This document shows, piece after piece, positions 41,850 through 49,817 of a DNA stretch of 64,000 nt. The notes under the pieces were generated by a model, which saw nothing but the letters and a program-made list of their open reading frames with translations, did not search any database and was not told the origin of the DNA. Positions within the stretch are counted from its first letter, which is position 1; each line of letters starts with the position of its first letter. Location: the NCBI GenBank assembly GCA_963974215.1, contig CAXBBL010000008.1, forward strand, positions 124,001 to 188,000, given 5' to 3'. The translations under genes were made by a program, and so were the position numbers. The DNA is from Croceimicrobium sp963974215 (GTDB taxonomy: Bacteria > Bacteroidota > Bacteroidia > Flavobacteriales > Schleiferiaceae).

Positions 41850-44102
41850 TCAGCGATCGATTAAATTCGTCCGATAGCGCTGACTGGCTTTCTGCAGGTT
41901 CTCCGACAACGACTTGAGCCAACTCATGTGATTAGCAATCAAATATGCCTCTTGCAGACCATGCAAGGTTTCTTGGTCTAAATCCGTTTTACCCTGACGA
42001 ATGTCTTCATCGCGCAAGCTTGATAAGGTTTGATACCTATCCCGTAATTTTTCTTCCGCTGCTTCTACCCTTTCTTCCGCCAGCTTTTCCTTAGTGCTCA
42101 TATCTTCAATGCTTTCACGCGAGATTTGTAGCGTGTTCGCAATCCTCTTCACCATAATATTAAACTCTTCGGAAGCCTCAGTGGTCTTATGATTACTGAT
42201 AAAACTGCCGATAGAAGCAATCGCTGAAACCATAGTCTGGTTTAAGGTTACTATTTCGTAAATCAATTGAAACTCCTTCTGTTTAGATTTCGGATCTTGA
42301 CTTAGTCTCTGAAAGGCCGCATTTAAATTACTAATGGCCAGAAAAGCTTCTTTGCGAGCCACATTATAGGCCAACTTATGCTCGGGTTTGTCTAAATATA
42401 AGTCTCGTGTGGCTAAAAGATAATCTCGATTCATCTTTAAAGCATTAACCAAAACCTGTTTAAGGTTATTGGCTTCCCAAGTAGGTAAGATTATATAGTT
42501 TGCTAGCACGGCGATAGCGGAGCCAATAATAGTATCAATTACCCGGAACTGTATTACCTCGAAGGCATTGGGATTGATAAGGGAGTACACAAAAATAATG
42601 CTAATAGTAATCAAGGCCGCAGCCGACTTGTAATTCTGTTGAATTAAAGAAAAGGCCAAAATTAAAGACACGAAAGCGAGTATCGCATAGAGCACTATGT
42701 TCTGACTAAGAATTACAATAGGTACCGCTACGACCGCCCCTATTAAAGTGCCGATAATACGGTCTTTGGAACGCTCCTTTGTTAAGCCGTAACTAGGACG
42801 CATTATTACCACAATGGTCAGTAATATCCAGTAGGTATTTTGAATGTGGAAAAAGTGTCCAAAAAGGTAAGCAGATACCAATGCAATGGCTAATCGCAGC
42901 GAATGCCTGAACATGGTAGAGTTTAAACTAAAGTTCTGACTGAGAACATTTAAGCGGTACTCTTGTAAAGTTAGGAATTGACTCGCATCCTGCCTTTTCA
43001 GAGAGATTTTAGAAGCATCTTTCACATTGGCCATAACTCTTCTAATGGCACGGATTTCCTGCAAAAGTTGCTCTTGGTAATCGTACAAATTTCGAAGTAC
43101 TAAAGCCCCTTCGCGAGCTGCAGGTAACTGCACCGCTTCAATGTAATTTCCTATGGAGGCCTTAGCATTTGAGAGCGCTTTTAATAGTACATTTTTACTG
43201 GGAATCTCATCCTTCTGAATTAATAGTTCGGATAGACGAATGAGGTGATTCCCCATGGTTTTATTAAGCTTTTTGGAGGCTTTGAGGAACTTTTTATGTT
43301 CACCAAAAATTCCGTCAATCATATCATAATCCAAATGCTTGGCTTCTATCAACTCAAAGATATTTATGGAAGAAAGGAATATGAGTAACTGCTTTTCTTC
43401 ATAGTGCGATCGCCCGGATCGTTTACGTGCGGTTAGCAGACTCTCGCGTAAGGTTTCATGTTTATCGTTAATGAGATGCTGTAAAACAAAAACCTGCTTC
43501 CGACTCTCGTCTCGCTTGGACTTCTTACCTAATAGTCTGGCGCGTAATTTTAGATATTTACCAATTAAAAGCAAGGTATCTGATAGAAGCTGGTTTTGAT
43601 CTTTCTTTGGCGCTAATCGCTGAAAAATAGAAGATAGGCCCAAATACCATAAGCCACCTAAGCCCATCAATCCTACCTGCAACAAAATTTCTGTGGCTCC
43701 TTCTTTTTCTACTGCAAAAGCGAGAACCATAGCCAATAAACCTGAGAAGGAAACCATAGAAGCCCTAAAACCATATACGGATATAAAAGCGGCGGTAAAG
43801 GAAATCACCGCTATCACCATTATTAATAGAGGTAAAAAAGCTTTGGAAAATAGAATGATGGTAGTAATCAGCACCGTTAAGCCTATACTCACTAAAATGG
43901 CATTCACCTTACGCTTTATACTGCCCGGTATATCGCCTGGTGCATTTAAAAATGCTCCCACCACAACCGCGGGTGCGTAATCAGAGTAACCCATGACATA
44001 AAGCAACCCGAAAGGCACTGCAATAGCCACTCCCAAGCGAATACCGCGATCGAAATTGGTGCTTTTTAAAAATAGTTCTAGTTGTTTAATTTTCTTTTTC
44101 AA
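41850..44102 (-). CDS. FUSC family (YccS/aromatic acid exporter-like) membrane protein
   Basis: This 750-residue protein has two halves. Each half has a membrane block of five or six helices (about 18-160 and 405-530) followed by a long helical cytoplasmic region. The second block holds the FUSC signature (YWILLTIVVIMRPSYGLTKE then RSKDRIIGTLIGAVVAVPIV). The family includes AaeB and YccS, associated with efflux of aromatic acids and related compounds. The only workable start is TTG at 44102, as no ATG is near and homologs begin in this region. It lacks adjacent membrane-fusion genes. Substrate unknown. Confidence 0.88.
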   Translation of the reverse strand: MKKKIKQLELFLKSTNFDRGIRLGVAIAVPFGLLYVMGYSDYAPAVVVGAFLNAPGDIPGSIKRKVNAILVSIGLTVLITTIILFSKAFLPLLIMVIAVISFTAAFISVYGFRASMVSFSGLLAMVLAFAVEKEGATEILLQVGLMGLGGLWYLGLSSIFQRLAPKKDQNQLLSDTLLLIGKYLKLRARLLGKKSKRDESRKQVFVLQHLINDKHETLRESLLTARKRSGRSHYEEKQLLIFLSSINIFELIEAKHLDYDMIDGIFGEHKKFLKASKKLNKTMGNHLIRLSELLIQKDEIPSKNVLLKALSNAKASIGNYIEAVQLPAAREGALVLRNLYDYQEQLLQEIRAIRRVMANVKDASKISLKRQDASQFLTLQEYRLNVLSQNFSLNSTMFRHSLRLAIALVSAYLFGHFFHIQNTYWILLTIVVIMRPSYGLTKERSKDRIIGTLIGAVVAVPIVILSQNIVLYAILAFVSLILAFSLIQQNYKSAAALITISIIFVYSLINPNAFEVIQFRVIDTIIGSAIAVLANYIILPTWEANNLKQVLVNALKMNRDYLLATRDLYLDKPEHKLAYNVARKEAFLAISNLNAAFQRLSQDPKSKQKEFQLIYEIVTLNQTMVSAIASIGSFISNHKTTEASEEFNIMVKRIANTLQISRESIEDMSTKEKLAEERVEAAEEKLRDRYQTLSSLRDEDIRQGKTDLDQETLHGLQEAYLIANHMSWLKSLSENLQKASQRYRTNLIDR

Positions 44103-44281
44103 ATAGCGCCCTAATCAATAAATTGGCCATGCAAAGGTCTGCATTATAGTCAATAAGTAATGTGCAATCTATTTGTTTAAAGGAATTGGGAATTTCGGGA
44201 TAGATACTAGTGATTTTCACCGGCGAAATCTTTGGTAATTATAAAAGCTTCAGCCAAGTGGCATCTTTGTCGCACTAAATG

Positions 44282-45715
44282 CTATTTTGTGACTTTATCC
44301 GATCCAATAATATGATCAATCATTCCCTTAAAGATAAAGCCGTGAAAGGGCAGTACCGCGTACCAATACGGCCTACCGGCTAATCCCAAGGGACGAAAAG
44401 TGGCCGTTTGGATAAGCTCATCTTTTTCCATCTTAAATTCTAGCCATGCTTCTCCGGGCAGTTTCATTTCCGCAAATAGAAGCAAGCGCCCTTCTTCTTT
44501 GCTGGCATATAATACCCGCCAAAAATCAATTGCATCGCCTACATTAATACTATGAGGACTAGTGCGCCCTCTTCGCAGGCCTACTCCGCCAAAAATCTTA
44601 TCAATAAAACCTCTTACTTGCCAAAGCCAGGTACCATAATACCATCCATTATTCCCACCAATGCTCCAGATACGATCAATACTCGCTTCACGGTTCTTAA
44701 CTTTACGTTTTTGAGTATCCTTAAAGCAACCAAAAGTGGGTACTCTGGTAAAATCAGAGATATTGAAGTTTAAACCACTACTCGAGTAAGCATCCTTCCA
44801 GCTAGACAAAATTTCGTTGTTCTCAATCTTGCTGAAAGCTCTTTTTAAAGCTTCTTGATAGCTTAAGGGCTCTACCTCTAATAGGTCGTTGATGCGTCTA
44901 TCACGGCAAACTACCTCTATTTTCATACTGTTTACTAAAGAAGTCGCCAATTGATATGAAGTAGAGGTTACGAAGTATAACCAGTATGAAGACAGACGAG
45001 GTGTCATGACGGGAATAGTAATAATGGTCCGCTTTAAATTACGCTCTTTTCCAAATTGCAAGAGCATATTTTTATAGGTTAGAATATCAGGTCCGCCAAT
45101 ATCAAAATCTTGATTAAAGGTTTTGGGGTTAAATATGGAACGCGACAGAAAAGAGATCACATCTGAAATGCCAATCGGTTGGCATTTAGTATTCAGCCAT
45201 TTGGGCGTTACCATAATAGGCAGTTTTTCCACAATATCTCTAATAATTTCAAAGGAGGCACTGCCCGATCCAATGATTATTCCCGCTCGTAAAGCCGTGA
45301 AATTATAATTGCCCTTTCCTAACTGAACTTCCACATTTTTACGGGAAGCCAAATGATTAGATAGTTTTGTTTCATTAACAATACCGCCCAAATAAACGAC
45401 GTGCTGAACCTTGGTTTTACTAATCGCTTCTCTAAAATTAATGGCCGATTTCTCCTCTAGTGATTTATAATCACCCGAAGCGGACATCGAGTGTACCAAA
45501 TAAAAAGCGCCATCAATATCCTGAGGGATATTTCCGAGGGTTTTTTCGTCCAATAAGTCTAAGGTAATTACCGATAGGTTTTCTTTAAGCGATTCAGGGG
45601 GATTAAACCTTTTAATATCCCGCACGCAGCAAACTACTTCATGCCCAGCTTCAATTAATGTGGGTAATAGTCTTTTACCGATATAGCCGGTAGAGCCAGT
45701 TAGTAATATTTTCAT
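44282..45715 (-). CDS. NAD(P)-binding SDR family protein with C-terminal DUF2867
   Basis: This 477-residue protein starts with an extended-SDR Rossmann motif (ILLTGSTGYIGKRLLPTLIE) and continues with DIDGAFYLVHSMSASGDY and VVYLGGIVNE (NmrA-like/atypical SDR, no clear Tyr-x3-Lys). Residues 320-470 are a START-like DUF2867 domain (RIWSIGGNNGWYYGTWLWQV, then EMKLPGEAWLEFKMEKDELI). Such fusions are common in Bacteroidota and are annotated as SDR family oxidoreductases; no substrate is established. The gene lies directly before the second repeat island. Confidence 0.9.
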   Translation of the reverse strand: MKILLTGSTGYIGKRLLPTLIEAGHEVVCCVRDIKRFNPPESLKENLSVITLDLLDEKTLGNIPQDIDGAFYLVHSMSASGDYKSLEEKSAINFREAISKTKVQHVVYLGGIVNETKLSNHLASRKNVEVQLGKGNYNFTALRAGIIIGSGSASFEIIRDIVEKLPIMVTPKWLNTKCQPIGISDVISFLSRSIFNPKTFNQDFDIGGPDILTYKNMLLQFGKERNLKRTIITIPVMTPRLSSYWLYFVTSTSYQLATSLVNSMKIEVVCRDRRINDLLEVEPLSYQEALKRAFSKIENNEILSSWKDAYSSSGLNFNISDFTRVPTFGCFKDTQKRKVKNREASIDRIWSIGGNNGWYYGTWLWQVRGFIDKIFGGVGLRRGRTSPHSINVGDAIDFWRVLYASKEEGRLLLFAEMKLPGEAWLEFKMEKDELIQTATFRPLGLAGRPYWYAVLPFHGFIFKGMIDHIIGSDKVTK

Positions 45716-45978
45716 TGATTTAATTCCTGATTGGGTCTAAGAGACTTATCAAGTCAACAAGAGATGAACGACTTAGTTCTGATGTGTAAAATCGACCAAG
45801 CGCCGTTGTGGTGAATTTAGTCATTTATGGATATTAGTGACTAAATAGTTTCACCTTTTAGGGATTTACAAAACACAGATGAACGCGGATTTGGCCGAAT
45901 GTTGCTTAAGAAGCAGCTCTATAAAGGCCCTTTGCCGTTAATCTTCAGAAATTACAAATGAATCAATTGAACGGCATA

Positions 45979-46003
45979 AATCGGGATGTCGCACCGATGG
46001 CGC
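45979..46003. repeat. REP-like palindromic unit, reverse orientation
   Basis: In reverse it reads GCGCCATCGGTGC followed by GACATCCCGATT, matching the unit at 39613. Confidence 0.7.
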
Positions 46004-46027
46004 TTGGGGTTTATTGGCACTTTTTCG

Positions 46028-46053
46028 CTATCGAGATGTCGGCCCTACGGGCT
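46028..46053. repeat. REP-like palindromic unit, reverse orientation
   Basis: In reverse it reads AGCCCGTAGGGCC followed by GACATCTCGATAG. The tail is identical to that at 39575-39587. Confidence 0.75.
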
Positions 46054-46120
46054 TTTTATATTGAGGCTAATAATATTGATGTTGTATTTTAAAACATATA
46101 GTGTCCTGTTCCGAGAATCC

Positions 46121-46280
46121 GCAGCTGCCGCAGCTCATTTATTGCATGCAACTACCATTGAATTCCTACTAATTTCCCTATCCGTCATCAACTTGCTTTC
46201 CAATAGAATTACCATTGTATTACAAAAACGATTACCTCCATTAGTAGCACAAACCATTCTCAAAGCGAAAGCGGTCTCAT
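46121..46280. repeat. dispersed repeat R, copy B
   Basis: It starts GCAGCTGCCGCAGCTCATTT, then ACCATTGAATTCCTACTAAT, TTTCCAATAGAATTACCATT, ACGATTACCTCCATTAGTAG, and ends CGAAAGCGGTCTCAT. Compare 40694-40923 and 46587-46783. Confidence 0.75.
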
Positions 46281-46390
46281 AAAAACGCGGGTGAACGCAG
46301 ATTTGGCGAATTGTCGCGGATCTAGAAGCGTTATTAAGGCCATTTGCCGTTAATCTTCAGAAATTACAAATAAATCAATAGAACGGCATG

Positions 46391-46415
46391 AATCGCGATG
46401 TTGCACCGCTGGTGC
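46391..46415. repeat. REP-like palindromic unit, reverse orientation
   Basis: In reverse it reads GCACCAGCGGTGC (perfect 5-bp arms) followed by AACATCGCGATT. Both arms have changed relative to the 45979 unit while pairing is kept. Confidence 0.7.
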
Positions 46416-46439
46416 TTGGGGTTTCTTGTTGCTTTTTTA

Positions 46440-46467
46440 CTATCGAGATGTCGGCCCTATACAGGCC
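46440..46467. repeat. REP-like palindromic unit, reverse orientation
   Basis: In reverse: GGCCTGTATAGGGCC followed by GACATCTCGATAG. The loop is longer than in the other units. Confidence 0.7.
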
Positions 46468-46586
46468 TTTTATATTGAGGCAATTAAATTAATGTGATAT
46501 TTTGAAACATATAGTGTCATGTTCCGAGAATCCGCAGCTGCCGCAGCTTATGGTTGGTTGTGCATGATCCAGACTACCGCGAATTC

Positions 46587-46783
46587 GCAGCTGCCGCAGC
46601 TCATTTAATTGCACTCAGCTACCATTGAATTCCTACCAATTTCTCTATCCGCCATCAACATTCTTTCCAATAGAATTACCATTGAATTACAAAAATGATT
46701 GCCTCCATGAATTGCAAGAACGATTCTCGAATCTCAAAGCAGCGCGGTCTCACATCTTACAGCGAAAGCAGTCTCATAAGAAC
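46587..46783. repeat. dispersed repeat R, copy D
   Basis: It starts GCAGCTGCCGCAGCTCATTT as in copy B, runs through ACCATTGAATTCCTACCAAT and GATTGCCTCCATGAATTGCA to CAAAGCAGCGCGGTCTCAC, which matches the end of copy A (CAAAGCAGCGCGGTTTAAAA). Confidence 0.75.
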
Positions 46784-46800
46784 GCAGCGTACCGTTTTTA

Positions 46801-47820
46801 CTAAGCCAACAACTTCTTCACCATTCCCGGACCTTCGTATATGAAACCCGTATAAACTTGAACTAGGGAGGCGCCGGCAGCGAGTTTTTCGCGGTAATCG
46901 GTAGAACTGCTAATTCCGCCCACGGCAATAATAGGAATGCGGCCTTGCGATTTCGTGCTTAGATATTTTATCACTTCAGTAGAGCGGGCTCTTACTGGCT
47001 TACCACTTAATCCGCCCATACCTATCGCTTCAATAGTGGCTGAATCGGTTTTTAAATCTTCCCTCGAAATAGTAGTATTGGTAGCAATAAGTCCGTCAAT
47101 TTTAGTTTCTTCCACAATTTCAATAATGTCATCTAACTGGCTATCCGTTAAATCGGGGGCGATTTTTAACAATATGGGACGTGGCTTCGTGAAGTTGGCA
47201 TTGTCATCTTTTAAAGCAGAAAGCAAGGCCTTTAAGGGTTCTTTCTCCTGCAATTCCCTCAAATTGGGGGTATTGGGTGAAGATACATTTACCACAAAAT
47301 AATCGACATGCGGGTGCAGCGCTTGTAAGCAGATGCGATAATCATCTAAAGCATTTTCATTGGGCGTAACTTTATTTTTGCCAATGTTTCCGCCAATAAT
47401 TACTCGGTGGTTTTTACGCTTGCGCAGACGCGTAACAAGAGTTTCAACGCCTTCGTTATTAAAACCCATCCTGTTAATTAGAGCCCCATCTGCCGGAAGG
47501 CGAAAAAGACGAGGCTGCGGATTACCCGCCTGTGCCTTAGGGGTTACCGTGCCCACTTCAATAAAACCAAATCCGTAATTCGCTAATTCCTCGAAAAGCT
47601 TTCCATCCTTATCAAAACCCGCCGCTAAACCAATGCGATTGGGAAATTTTAAGCCAAAAAGCTCTACCTCTTCATTAGTCTTGGTTGGCATAAATAACAT
47701 GCGATTTACCGCCGCAACTCCAGGGATTTTGTGAATATTTTTAATTAAAGAGAAAGTAAAATGATGTGCCTTTTCGGGCGAAAGCCTAAAGAAAAGTGGA
47801 CGAAGGAGGCTTTTGTACAT
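46801..47820 (-). CDS. pyrD: dihydroorotate dehydrogenase (quinone), class 2
   Basis: This 339-residue enzyme oxidises dihydroorotate to orotate in pyrimidine synthesis, using FMN and the quinone pool. The N-terminal helical extension (MYKSLLRPLFFRLSPEKAHH) typical of class 2 binds the membrane. Motifs are NRIGLAAGFDKDG, GFIEVGTVTPKAQ, the catalytic Ser region FVVNVSSPNTPNLREL, NTTISR and the FMN-phosphate end IIAVGGISSSTD. A longer frame from a TTG at 47838 exists, but that TTG is part of the TACCTTTG promoter box, so ATG 47820 is used. Confidence 0.96.
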   Translation of the reverse strand: MYKSLLRPLFFRLSPEKAHHFTFSLIKNIHKIPGVAAVNRMLFMPTKTNEEVELFGLKFPNRIGLAAGFDKDGKLFEELANYGFGFIEVGTVTPKAQAGNPQPRLFRLPADGALINRMGFNNEGVETLVTRLRKRKNHRVIIGGNIGKNKVTPNENALDDYRICLQALHPHVDYFVVNVSSPNTPNLRELQEKEPLKALLSALKDDNANFTKPRPILLKIAPDLTDSQLDDIIEIVEETKIDGLIATNTTISREDLKTDSATIEAIGMGGLSGKPVRARSTEVIKYLSTKSQGRIPIIAVGGISSSTDYREKLAAGASLVQVYTGFIYEGPGMVKKLLA

Positions 47821-47835
47821 GCGTAGAATTTCGCG

Positions 47836-47843
47836 CAAAGGTA
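47836..47843 (-). promoter_or_regulatory. -7 box of pyrD promoter
   Basis: The minus strand reads TACCTTTG, a perfect TAnnTTTG, 15 bases before the ATG at 47820. Confidence 0.6.
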
Positions 47844-47873
47844 GGACAAAGCGGATTTACCCTAAAGTAATTT

Positions 47874-48455
47874 TCAGCTAAATCTGTGGCGACGATAAAG
47901 TACCGTGCTAACTAGAAAAAGTAAAATGACCGCCGTAAGAATATAAAAAAATTGTGCAGGGAAATCCTTTTCCACCGCGGGAAGCGCGAAGCTTGAATTA
48001 CTGCTATTGGTTTGAAATTTAAGAAGCTCTTGCTCCCCTAGTTTCAATTGATGAAAACTGACCGCCTGCGGATAAATATTGTGCAGAATACGATTGTTGA
48101 AGCGGTATTGCTCCTGCTTCTTTAGGATAAATATCCATTGATAACGAGACTGATGTGCATGCCCATCTTGCGGAAGCACACCCAAATTGCGGGCTTTTAT
48201 AATACTCTTTTCCGTGCTTAGATAAAGGGAAGAATAAAGGTAGCGATAGACGGCACTTTGCCACTGTTTAATGGATATCGGATCCTGCAAGGTAGAATCG
48301 CTTGCGATTACAGCGGCGCGTAAGGAATAGGGAATTTCACCCTTCACAATAAGACTATCGCCTTGAAAACTAAGCGAAAAAAATGCTTCAGCCGGATTAT
48401 GGGCTGAAGCACTTAAAGTGAGATTTAAAAGTATGATGCTAATAAACCTTTTCAC
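47874..48455 (-). CDS. exported protein with C-terminal membrane anchor, unknown
   Basis: This 193-residue protein has a signal peptide (MKRFISIILLNLTLSASA) and a C-terminal helix (FFYILTAVILLFLVSTVLYR) with a basic end, so the middle should face the periplasm. The middle includes FSLSFQGDSLIVKGEIPYSL and a His-containing stretch (GHAHQSRYQW). No family is recognised. The GTG start overlaps the TAG stop of the YHYH gene (TAGTG), so the two are translated together and probably work together. Confidence 0.75.
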   Translation of the reverse strand: MKRFISIILLNLTLSASAHNPAEAFFSLSFQGDSLIVKGEIPYSLRAAVIASDSTLQDPISIKQWQSAVYRYLYSSLYLSTEKSIIKARNLGVLPQDGHAHQSRYQWIFILKKQEQYRFNNRILHNIYPQAVSFHQLKLGEQELLKFQTNSSNSSFALPAVEKDFPAQFFYILTAVILLFLVSTVLYRRHRFS

Positions 48456-49435
48456 TATCCCCCAATTTTAAAATCGTTAGAAGGAGTTCCTCTAAAATAA
48501 CGGGGAATGCTGGGGAATGCATCGGTGATTACATAATAATAGGTGCCATTGGGATATTCGGGGGTAATGCCATTGCGGCCATTGGCTTCATCTAAGGCTC
48601 CTAAGCCTGAGGCATACTCATAGTCGTTGGAATAAACGCCATTATAAACATCGCAAGGAGCGGTAACTCCATCACCGGGACGGTTTCCGCTTTTCAATCG
48701 GTAGCTAGAACTCATCGCTGTTACCGTAGATGTGCTATCATTTGCATCTGCATAAGCGTATTTATAATAGATGGGGAAACCATCGGCGGCATAACCAATT
48801 AAGGTCATGGCATTGGCTGGCGCGTTTAAATCTTCTAAAAACAAAGTAGGCGAACCATGGTAGTGATATTTTCCGGTGGGCTGAACGTGGGCACTGTTGC
48901 AGTCTAAACCAATTCGCACATTGGTAGCTTCTAAATTCCACTCCCAGTTTACGTTGGGACTCATCATTCCTTCGTGGGGAAAGGGTTCGGCCGCAACCGG
49001 ATCTAGCTCTACGCCATTGAATAAAATGCCAAAAGAATATTGCGGCCCAGCATTGGGTCCCGCGCCAGTAGTAGACAATAATGCGGTGAAAGTACTGGCT
49101 TCGTTAGGGGCGGTAGTTATAGTGTAAGTTTCATTTTGAGCTCGAATCGCATTGGGATTGAGCGATCCTTGTACTTGTCCAAATAATCCCACTTTATGAG
49201 CAGGAATACTATTGGAGCTAATCACGCGAGTATTGCCAGAAATGCTTTCTGAGTATTGCGGGCTAATGCTTAAAGTTTCGTTGCAGGCCCCTCGAGATTG
49301 ATCAAGAACTTGATCGGAGGTGCAGGTACTGGTGGTTGTTCCTTGACTATCATCGTCGTCATCGGTGCAAGCGCTAAAGGCAAATAAAGAAAGGCTGAGA
49401 ATTAAGAGAGTGGCTTGGCTGGGAAAAATTTTCAT
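48455..49435 (-). CDS. YHYH domain lipoprotein
   Basis: This 326-residue protein has a lipoprotein signal (LLILSLSLFAFSAC, Cys at about 22) followed by an acidic, Ser/Thr-rich linker (TDDDDDSQGTTTSTC). The YHYH motif is in PTGKYHYHGSP, with other family phrases VNWEWNLEATN, IGYAADGFPIYYKYAY and GDGVTAPCDVYNGVYSNDYE, then PEYPNGTYYYVITDAFP. The conserved His residues suggest metal (possibly copper) binding, but the function of the family is not established. It is first of a two-gene unit with the anchored protein at 47874. Confidence 0.88.
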   Translation of the reverse strand: MKIFPSQATLLILSLSLFAFSACTDDDDDSQGTTTSTCTSDQVLDQSRGACNETLSISPQYSESISGNTRVISSNSIPAHKVGLFGQVQGSLNPNAIRAQNETYTITTAPNEASTFTALLSTTGAGPNAGPQYSFGILFNGVELDPVAAEPFPHEGMMSPNVNWEWNLEATNVRIGLDCNSAHVQPTGKYHYHGSPTLFLEDLNAPANAMTLIGYAADGFPIYYKYAYADANDSTSTVTAMSSSYRLKSGNRPGDGVTAPCDVYNGVYSNDYEYASGLGALDEANGRNGITPEYPNGTYYYVITDAFPSIPRYFRGTPSNDFKIGG

Positions 49436-49533
49436 GTGTTGTATTTGGCCTTTTGGAGAGGTGAAAAGTGGAAAGGTTTAATACAGGTTGATTATTTTTT
49501 TAATATTTCAAATATGTGATGTGATGAACCTTC

Positions 49534-49806
49534 TTATTTGGATTGCGAAAGACGCTTGAGGAAACGAATACTCCACAAAACCAACCGACTGAGCAAGCTT
49601 AAATCGAGCAAGAGAATTCCTGAAAATAGGATGGGATGAGGAATGTGATGAATCAAAAAATAAAGGAAAAAGTCAAGCCCTACTTTGGGGCTAAAGCTAT
49701 TCAAATTATGATAAACGGCACTCTGATAAGTGAGCTCTAAAGAATTGATCATCAATGCGTTTAGAAATCCAAAAGCAAAAATTATCAATATCCACTTAAA
49801 TGTCAC
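49534..49806 (-). CDS. small membrane protein, unknown
   Basis: This 90-residue protein has two predicted helices at about 4-22 and 44-75 and a basic C-terminus (RFLKRLSQSK). No family is recognised. It starts 11 bases after the helicase stop on the same strand, so it is probably in the same operon. Confidence 0.6.
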   Translation of the reverse strand: MTFKWILIIFAFGFLNALMINSLELTYQSAVYHNLNSFSPKVGLDFFLYFLIHHIPHPILFSGILLLDLSLLSRLVLWSIRFLKRLSQSK

Positions 49807-49817
49807 CTTCTCAAAAA

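Larger units (their letters stand above)
45870..46280. repeat. composite repeat, tandem copy T1
   Basis: Order: AAACACAGATGAACGCGGAT motif, GCCGTTAATCTTCAGAAATT segment, REP-like units at 45979 and 46028, AACATATAGTGTCCTGTTCC segment, then repeat R (copy B, 46121-46280). Confidence 0.8.
46281..46550. repeat. composite repeat, tandem copy T2
   Basis: Same order as T1 up to GCAGCTGCCGCAGCTT at 46534-46549, where repeat R is cut short. It includes REP-like units at 46391 and 46440. Confidence 0.8.
45716..46800. other. second repeat island, non-coding
   Basis: About 1.1 kb with no credible gene. The first 150 bases show nothing notable. From 45870 it is an imperfect tandem duplication with a period near 411 bp, made of the opening motif, two REP-like units and repeat R. 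It shares every component with the 39.3-40.9 kb island. Confidence 0.75.

Noticed and set aside
44552..44773. Plus-strand frame of 73 codons inside the SDR gene
   Set aside because: Antisense shadow; the SDR/DUF2867 frame is conserved through this region.
45123..45308. Mobile element gene near the second repeat island
   Set aside because: Neither island contains a frame with transposase motifs. The nearby frames are shadows of the SDR gene.
39562..46467. CRISPR array
   Set aside because: The repeated units are palindromes with short constant tails, not direct repeats separated by regular spacers, and no cas gene is present.
47821..47838. TTG start giving six extra residues on pyrD
   Set aside because: The TTG lies within the TACCTTTG promoter box; ATG 47820 begins the expected helical extension.
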